A stretch of DNA of 64,000 nt from Pedobacter panaciterrae (GTDB lineage Bacteria; Bacteroidota; Bacteroidia; Sphingobacteriales; Sphingobacteriaceae). Below the pieces are notes generated by a model, which was given only the letters and a program-made list of their open reading frames with translations, made no database searches and was not told where the DNA came from. The position numbers and the translations under genes are program-made. The DNA lies in contig NZ_JABMKW010000016.1 in assembly GCF_013204795.1 (NCBI RefSeq), positions 1 to 64,000 of the forward strand, in the 5' to 3' direction. Below, piece after piece: positions 60,289 to 64,000 of this stretch (within the stretch, counting starts at the first letter, position 1; each line of letters opens with the position of its first letter).

Positions 60289-61248
60289 TTAGCAATTATT
60301 CAAGACAAGTTGCTGTTCGTAGACGGAATCGTCTATAATAGAAACATTAAAAACATCCTGCCTTACTGTAAATTTACATCTTGTATGATTTCTAATTGTA
60401 TTTAAAATCTCCTTTTCAGTATAATTATGATCGTAAACAATTTCAACGGTGAACCGACACTCTTTTGAGCTGCAGTTTTGTCCACCGTCCATATTTACAT
60501 TTGTAACGGTCATTTTAACTGGATCTGGAAGGTCTGATTCAATTGGATATATATATTCAGAAAACCATAAAATATCTGTTAAAGCGCTGCAAATAGCATT
60601 AGTGCCTTCTGCTCCTGCGGCAAGGCTTAATTTTGGACAGGCAATACAATCAAGAGTCATCTCACACTTTTCAGTGGCTTGTGTTAAAGCATAACTGCTA
60701 AAACTTTCTTTGTGAGGATCAAATAACATAGCTGTACATAAGCAATTGCATCTTTTTTTACCCTCAAGAACATTGTAATTAATACAGCTTTTACAGCCCT
60801 CCCAAAAATGTTCATCATGCGTAATTTGGTCAAATGTTACCGGTTCAAAACCCAGTTGATAATTCATTTTCATAATTGCCGCTCCAGATGTAATGCTAAA
60901 TATCTTGGCCTCTGGATATATTCTTCTTGAAATTTTAAATATCCTTTCCTTAATTGCCTTAGCCACACCAGCATTTCTGAATTTGGGAGCTACAATTAAA
61001 CCAGAGTTAGACACAAAGGAGCTGTTTTCCCAAACTTCAAAATAAGAGAACCCAACCCATTCACCACCCCCGGTTACTGCAATAACAGCTTTTCCTTCTT
61101 TTATCTTTTGGGCGATAGATTCGGGACTGCGCTTTGCGATCCCAGATCCTCTGGCAATTGCCGAAGATTCAGTTTCTTTAACGATTTCATCAACATGTTT
61201 TATATCAGCGACGGTAGCGATACGAACAAATATCATTTGATTTTCCAT
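60289..61248 (-). CDS. GNAT acetyltransferase fused to a degenerate M20 dimerisation domain
   Basis: 319 aa. Residues about 5-135 form a GNAT fold with the acetyl-CoA loop SGLIVAPKFRNAGVAKAIKE-like motif. Residues 145-180 carry a Cys-rich stretch (EGCKSCINY, RCNCLCTAMLFDP), a pattern I associate with putative Bacteroidota N-acylglutamate synthases. Residues 192-306 align without gaps to residues 167-281 of the ArgE-like protein (62 of 115 identical by my count), but the active-site His (GHAA becomes SLAA) and the HNIVP loop are lost. The very end (QQLVLNN) recalls the ArgE C terminus. Start ATG 61248. Confidence 0.8.
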   Translation of the reverse strand: MENQMIFVRIATVADIKHVDEIVKETESSAIARGSGIAKRSPESIAQKIKEGKAVIAVTGGGEWVGFSYFEVWENSSFVSNSGLIVAPKFRNAGVAKAIKERIFKISRRIYPEAKIFSITSGAAIMKMNYQLGFEPVTFDQITHDEHFWEGCKSCINYNVLEGKKRCNCLCTAMLFDPHKESFSSYALTQATEKCEMTLDCIACPKLSLAAGAEGTNAICSALTDILWFSEYIYPIESDLPDPVKMTVTNVNMDGGQNCSSKECRFTVEIVYDHNYTEKEILNTIRNHTRCKFTVRQDVFNVSIIDDSVYEQQLVLNNC

Positions 61249-61276
61249 TTTTTTAAAAGATTAATGAACGGCTTTA

Positions 61277-61291
61277 TCAAATGAGATGCCC
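61277..61291 (-). promoter_or_regulatory. GGGCAT-N5-TTGA promoter-like element before the GNAT gene
   Basis: On the minus strand GGGCATCTCATTTGA, followed by GCCGTTCA-like sequence as in the M20 copy. It lies 28 nt before the GNAT ATG and has the same near-sigma-54 shape. Confidence 0.35.
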
Positions 61292-61387
61292 ATATAAAGC
61301 TTACAAGCAAGAAATGCCCTTAGTAATTAAATAAAGTCGTTTACCACCTATTTCTTGCCTTTTAGCCAATAAAAATAGTCTTCCAAT

Positions 61388-61410
61388 ATGGTATGGTTTA
61401 TTCCGTTTTG
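61388..61410. promoter_or_regulatory. Candidate activator site upstream of the GNAT gene
   Basis: 23-nt block beginning ATGGTATG and ending GTTTTG, four substitutions from 58893-58915. It lies 96 nt from the promoter-like element, almost the same as the M20 copy (94 nt). Confidence 0.45.
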
Positions 61411-61446
61411 GTTGGGCTCATGGATAAAAAAATAAAGTTTGAAAAA

Positions 61447-61491
61447 AAATATAAATAAAGTCTACAGTTTTAGTAGACTTTATTTATATTT
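61447..61491 (-). terminator. 19-bp inverted repeat upstream of tRNA-Cys
   Basis: Perfect arms 61447-61465 and 61473-61491 around a 7-nt loop. On the minus strand it is followed by eight Ts, so it is probably the terminator of the leftward operon ending at 61822. Its right arm overlaps the TATATTTG box of tRNA-Cys. Confidence 0.6.
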
Positions 61492-61492
61492 G
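61485..61492 (+). promoter_or_regulatory. -7 box TATATTTG of tRNA-Cys
   Basis: TAnnTTTG match ending 6 nt before the mature tRNA 5' end, so transcription would begin at about the first tRNA base. Confidence 0.55.
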
Positions 61493-61498
61493 TCCCAT

Positions 61499-61572
61499 AG
61501 TCATGTGGCCGAGTGGTTAGGTGAGGGTCTGCAAAACCTTTGACGGCGGTTCGAATCCGCCCTTGACGTCCA
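61499..61572 (+). tRNA. tRNA-Cys(GCA), weak acceptor stem
   Basis: Ends with an encoded CCA. D-stem GCC/GGT, anticodon stem AGGGT/ACCTT with loop CTGCAAA (anticodon GCA), perfect T-arm GGCGG/CCGCC with TTCGAAT. With U8 at 61506, the 7-bp acceptor stem has two mismatches: A1-G72 and T6-T67. It may be functional with an odd stem or a decaying extra copy. Confidence 0.8.
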
Positions 61573-61636
61573 GTTCAATTTCTACATTGTCTGAATCATT
61601 AGATGTTTGGTTAGATCTAAGTTTTGTTTAAAAAGC

Positions 61637-61660
61637 AGCCAGGTTGGATGACCTGGCTTT
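61637..61660. terminator. Terminator-like hairpin after tRNA-Cys
   Basis: AGCCAGGT / ACCTGGCT with a 6-nt loop followed by TTGCTATTT. A second hairpin (CGGGGATAC / GTATCCCCG, 61720-61748) stands closer to the VOC gene and has no clear T-run. Confidence 0.55.
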
Positions 61661-61821
61661 GCTATTTAACAGCAGAAATGTATTTCCAGATCAGAAAGAA
61701 AAACTATTGCGAAAAGAAACGGGGATACAGCAATCCGCCGTATCCCCGCTATCTAAATTAACGCTCTCATATACATAGACGCCTAAATATTCTATTTATT
61801 GTATTAGAGGTAAAAAAAATA

Positions 61822-62205
61822 TTATTTTTCATAAAATTCAATCGGGAGTTGGTCGGGATCAGAAATAAAAGTAAAACGTTTATCAGTAAACTCATCAACA
61901 CGGATCTGTTCAGCTTCTACACCTTTACTATTAAGCACACTAATCACCTTATCAAGATCATCTACTTCAAAAGCAAGATGTCTTAATCCTGCAGCTTCTG
62001 GTCTTGAAGGACGTTTAACCGGATCAGGGAAAGAGAAAAGTTCTATAATGTAAATGCCATTTAATGCCAGATCTAGCTTGTACGATAACCTTTCGGCTCT
62101 ATATACTTCTCCAATTATTGTAAGTCCTAAAACATCAGTATAAAATGCTTTCGAAACTTCATAGTCACTACATATTATCGCAATGTGATGGACTTTATTT
62201 ATCAT
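61822..62205 (-). CDS. VOC/glyoxalase-like protein
   Basis: 127 aa with the VOC beta-alpha-beta-beta-beta repeats: NKVHHIAIICSDYEVSKAFYTDVLGL (metal His at 6), IYIIELFSFP (Glu) and LRHLAFEVDDLDKVISVLNSKGVE, FISDPDQLPIEFYE at the end. It resembles the SMU1112c/YwkD-type 'GloA2' enzymes. Substrate unknown. It follows the BNR protein by 14 bp. Confidence 0.88.
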   Translation of the reverse strand: MINKVHHIAIICSDYEVSKAFYTDVLGLTIIGEVYRAERLSYKLDLALNGIYIIELFSFPDPVKRPSRPEAAGLRHLAFEVDDLDKVISVLNSKGVEAEQIRVDEFTDKRFTFISDPDQLPIEFYEK

Positions 62206-62219
62206 ATTCTCAGTTCGTG

Positions 62220-63242
62220 TTACTTGGCTGCAATTGTAAGTTTATAAATCTCTCCCTTGTTTCCCGCTAAAAGAATAAGCTTACCCTTTTTTGCTTTTTG
62301 GACCACATTGAAGCTTGAGGTGGAAATATTATGCCAATTCAACCCTCCATCTTTAGATACATCAGTGCCGGATGTGCCGGTTGCCAGCAAAACCTTTGAA
62401 TTAACATAAGCAACTCCCGAACGGAAACCGCTTACAGGCTTTAGAGGTTTTTTCCAGCTCTGTCCTCCATCATTGGTCAACAATACATTATTGGTATTCT
62501 CTTTATCTTTTAAATAATTCCCACCAACAACAACCCCTTTGTTCTTGTCAAAAAATGCGATAGAGAACGGACCGGTGCTACTTTCTCCCTGTAAAATAGG
62601 ACATTTAAAAACCTTCCAGGTGTATCCGTAATTGTTCGAAAAGTAAATATTAGATACCGCACCACCGGTTGCAATCCATACTTTACCCTTACCGATTGTT
62701 TTAATAGTAGATCCACTAGCAGCAAAGCTGGCTTCACCCGGGGCCATATTTGTTTTCAAATTATCCGAAACATCTGTCCATGAGGCTCCACCGTCTCTTG
62801 TTCTAAGAAGCTGCATCTTGTTCTTGATCGGATCACCAAAAGTCATTCCTGTTTGCCCATCCCAAAAGTCCATACCATCCAGAAAAATTGCAGAATCAAC
62901 ATTCTTATAATGCTCTGTCCATGTTTTACCACCATCTTTCGTGAGTAAAATAAACGCAGGAGCACCCGCATTTACAACTACCGCCCTATCCGCATCAAAG
63001 GCTTCAATATCTCTAAAATCAAGGGTTTCATACCCAGCAGGCATTATCCATTCCCAGGTTACACCTCCATCAATAGTTTTCCCAATACTGCCATTACTAC
63101 CACTTACCCAGGCAACATGATCAGAAACAATAGACATACCCCTTAAGCTTGTATTTGTACCTCCTGTTAAGGGTATTAACTCATAGGTTTGTCCGAACCC
63201 TAATAAGGGCAAAAAAACCAGGCACCAGATTAGTTTTTTCAT
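62220..63242 (-). CDS. Ycf48-like BNR/WD40-type beta-propeller protein, exported
   Basis: 340 aa with signal peptide (LLGFGQTYE). BNR/photosystem-II-stability-factor repeats recur: TIDGGVTWEWIMPAG, LTKDGGKTWTEHYK, LRTRDGGASWTDVS, LLTNDGGQSWKKP and VSKDGGLNWHNIS (S/TxDxGxxW Asp boxes). These repeats form a beta-propeller of unknown ligand in Bacteroidota. Its ATG overlaps the DUF2147 stop (TAATG), so the genes are coupled. Confidence 0.88.
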   Translation of the reverse strand: MKKLIWCLVFLPLLGFGQTYELIPLTGGTNTSLRGMSIVSDHVAWVSGSNGSIGKTIDGGVTWEWIMPAGYETLDFRDIEAFDADRAVVVNAGAPAFILLTKDGGKTWTEHYKNVDSAIFLDGMDFWDGQTGMTFGDPIKNKMQLLRTRDGGASWTDVSDNLKTNMAPGEASFAASGSTIKTIGKGKVWIATGGAVSNIYFSNNYGYTWKVFKCPILQGESSTGPFSIAFFDKNKGVVVGGNYLKDKENTNNVLLTNDGGQSWKKPLKPVSGFRSGVAYVNSKVLLATGTSGTDVSKDGGLNWHNISTSSFNVVQKAKKGKLILLAGNKGEIYKLTIAAK

Positions 63243-63673
63243 TATTTAACTCTTTTCCAAACTTCTGATCTGCCAATCAGAGAGATACCTACATATCCTC
63301 TCATGTTTAGCTGACCGTTATCTTTAAGTGTCATATTGCAGCTATAGGTCTTACCCGACTTAGGATCATATATCGTCCCATCAGTCCATTTACTACCTGC
63401 AAAAACAAAATCTTTAAGTATTTCTAATCCTAGTATGGGTCTTGATTTCAAGCTTGCATCAGGGTTTTTCAAATCCGTTTTAACAATTCCTTTGTCGTCT
63501 TTTGTTTCTTTGAGCCAAACTATTTTACCAAAGTATTTATCACCTTTTTTGGCTATTTCTACGTGAGCCTCACCGGTTGAATTGATCCATTTTCCAAGGA
63601 TGGCATCCTTGTTTTGCGTAAAGCCAGAGAAAGATATTGCAGTGAAAAGCAACAGCAGTGAAAAATATTTCAT
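63242..63673 (-). CDS. DUF2147 exported protein
   Basis: 143 aa. Signal peptide MKYFSLLLLFTAISFSGFTQ, then the DUF2147 pattern ILGKWINSTGEAHVEI, GKIVWLK, GLEILKDFVFAGSKWTDGTIYDPKSGKTYSCNMTL and LNMRGYVGISLIGRSEVW. Lipocalin-like beta domain of unknown role. I chose ATG 63673; 63679 is equally possible. Confidence 0.9.
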   Translation of the reverse strand: MKYFSLLLLFTAISFSGFTQNKDAILGKWINSTGEAHVEIAKKGDKYFGKIVWLKETKDDKGIVKTDLKNPDASLKSRPILGLEILKDFVFAGSKWTDGTIYDPKSGKTYSCNMTLKDNGQLNMRGYVGISLIGRSEVWKRVK

Positions 63674-63730
63674 AATCATAAGTTAGTGTTTTTTAAAGTT
63701 AACAAATCAGCCATAGAATAAGAAAAAAAC

Positions 63731-64000
63731 TTACTCTGCCAGCTCCTTTAAAAGAACGAAAGAAATCGCTGAATAATCATCATTAAAATGATGAGTACCG
63801 GGAATACTGGTTACTTTGATGCCATTTCTCACAAATTTATCCTTAACATCAGCATCTTCTTCTGTCCCAAAAACACACAGGGGTTTTAATGATTTGATCT
63901 TTTTCATTTCTGCAATTACATCATATTTATCATTCGAGCTTCCAATGCTAAGCATGTCTGCAATGTGAATTTCAAAATCAGCGGTCACATCAGGAGAAAG
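63731..64000 (-). CDS. VirJ/AcvB-like alpha/beta-hydrolase, 5' truncated by the window edge
   Basis: The last 90 codons are seen. The frame runs open to the end of the window as LSPDVTADFEIHIADML..., with no in-frame ATG, so the start lies beyond 64000. Conserved pieces KPLCVFGTEEDADVKDKF and IPGTHHFNDDYSAIS resemble the end of VirJ/AcvB 'virulence' domain proteins, with a putative catalytic His in the GTHHF motif. Confidence is limited by truncation. It precedes the DUF2147 gene on the same strand (about 60 bp). Confidence 0.65.
   Translation of the reverse strand, partial: LSPDVTADFEIHIADMLSIGSSNDKYDVIAEMKKIKSLKPLCVFGTEEDADVKDKFVRNGIKVTSIPGTHHFNDDYSAISFVLLKELAE

Overview
The window looks like a chromosomal segment of a Bacteroidota bacterium, most likely a Sphingobacteriaceae/Pedobacter-type organism. 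Evidence: SusC/SusD and Oar-type TonB receptors, a 286-aa primary sigma factor, a fused MurF-alanine racemase, a long (480 aa) GAPDH, AT-rich spacers, and many starts preceded by the Bacteroidota -7 box TAnnTTTG (sometimes with TTG 19-20 nt upstream) rather than by Shine-Dalgarno sequences. No insertion sequence, prophage or CRISPR array was seen.

Layout. 0-13 kb: Oar-like TonB receptor, lpdA, an MBL-fold hydrolase, YegP-like protein, small XRE regulator, rpoD, long GAPDH, M28 and S41 lipoprotein peptidases. 12.4-14 kb: ABC ATPase, a free-standing pre-ATP-grasp domain and a degenerate HAD protein. 14.1-17.8 kb: two membrane proteins, a winged-helix regulator, a DUF4173-type protein and a ferritin-like protein, with the same ACTTTG/CAAAGT operator in front of two genes. 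17.9-24.7 kb: sucC, an A/C-only-like spacer, asnS, an FMN glutamate-synthase-like protein, a Sua5/YciO protein and nhaA. 24.7-28.5 kb: trpDFBA behind a trp attenuator with a leader peptide containing three Trp codons. 28.5-37.2 kb: SDR, recR, sodium:solute symporter, LOG protein, ArsC, DUF502, murF-alr, a solute-binding-like protein and recX. 37.3-37.8 kb: a duplicated tRNA-Gly/tRNA-Leu cassette. 37.9-46.8 kb: gdhA, then an ECF sigma / FecR anti-sigma / SusC(STN) / SusD uptake locus. 47-57.5 kb: aspartokinase and a complete kdp potassium-pump locus, with kdpF and two further tiny membrane-protein genes, a porin, a KdpD sensor lacking its kinase half and a separate histidine kinase. 57.6-61.3 kb: an ArgE-type M20 deacetylase, an NtrC-type response regulator and a GNAT acetyltransferase. 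61.5-64 kb: tRNA-Cys, a VOC protein, a Ycf48-like BNR protein, a DUF2147 protein and a truncated VirJ/AcvB-like gene.

Most notable. (1) The GNAT protein carries at its C terminus a degenerate copy of the dimerisation domain of the neighbouring ArgE-like deacetylase (62 of 115 residues identical, ungapped, counted by hand), and both genes share an upstream 23-bp motif and a GGGCAT-N5-TTGA promoter-like element at nearly equal spacing. Between them lies a sigma-54-dependent response regulator. (2) A complete trp attenuator can be read from the sequence. (3) The kdp operon contains unannotated 27-aa and 43-aa membrane proteins. (4) A three-half-site operator probably autoregulates the winged-helix/DUF4173 cluster. 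All alignments and motif counts were made by eye; no database search was run.
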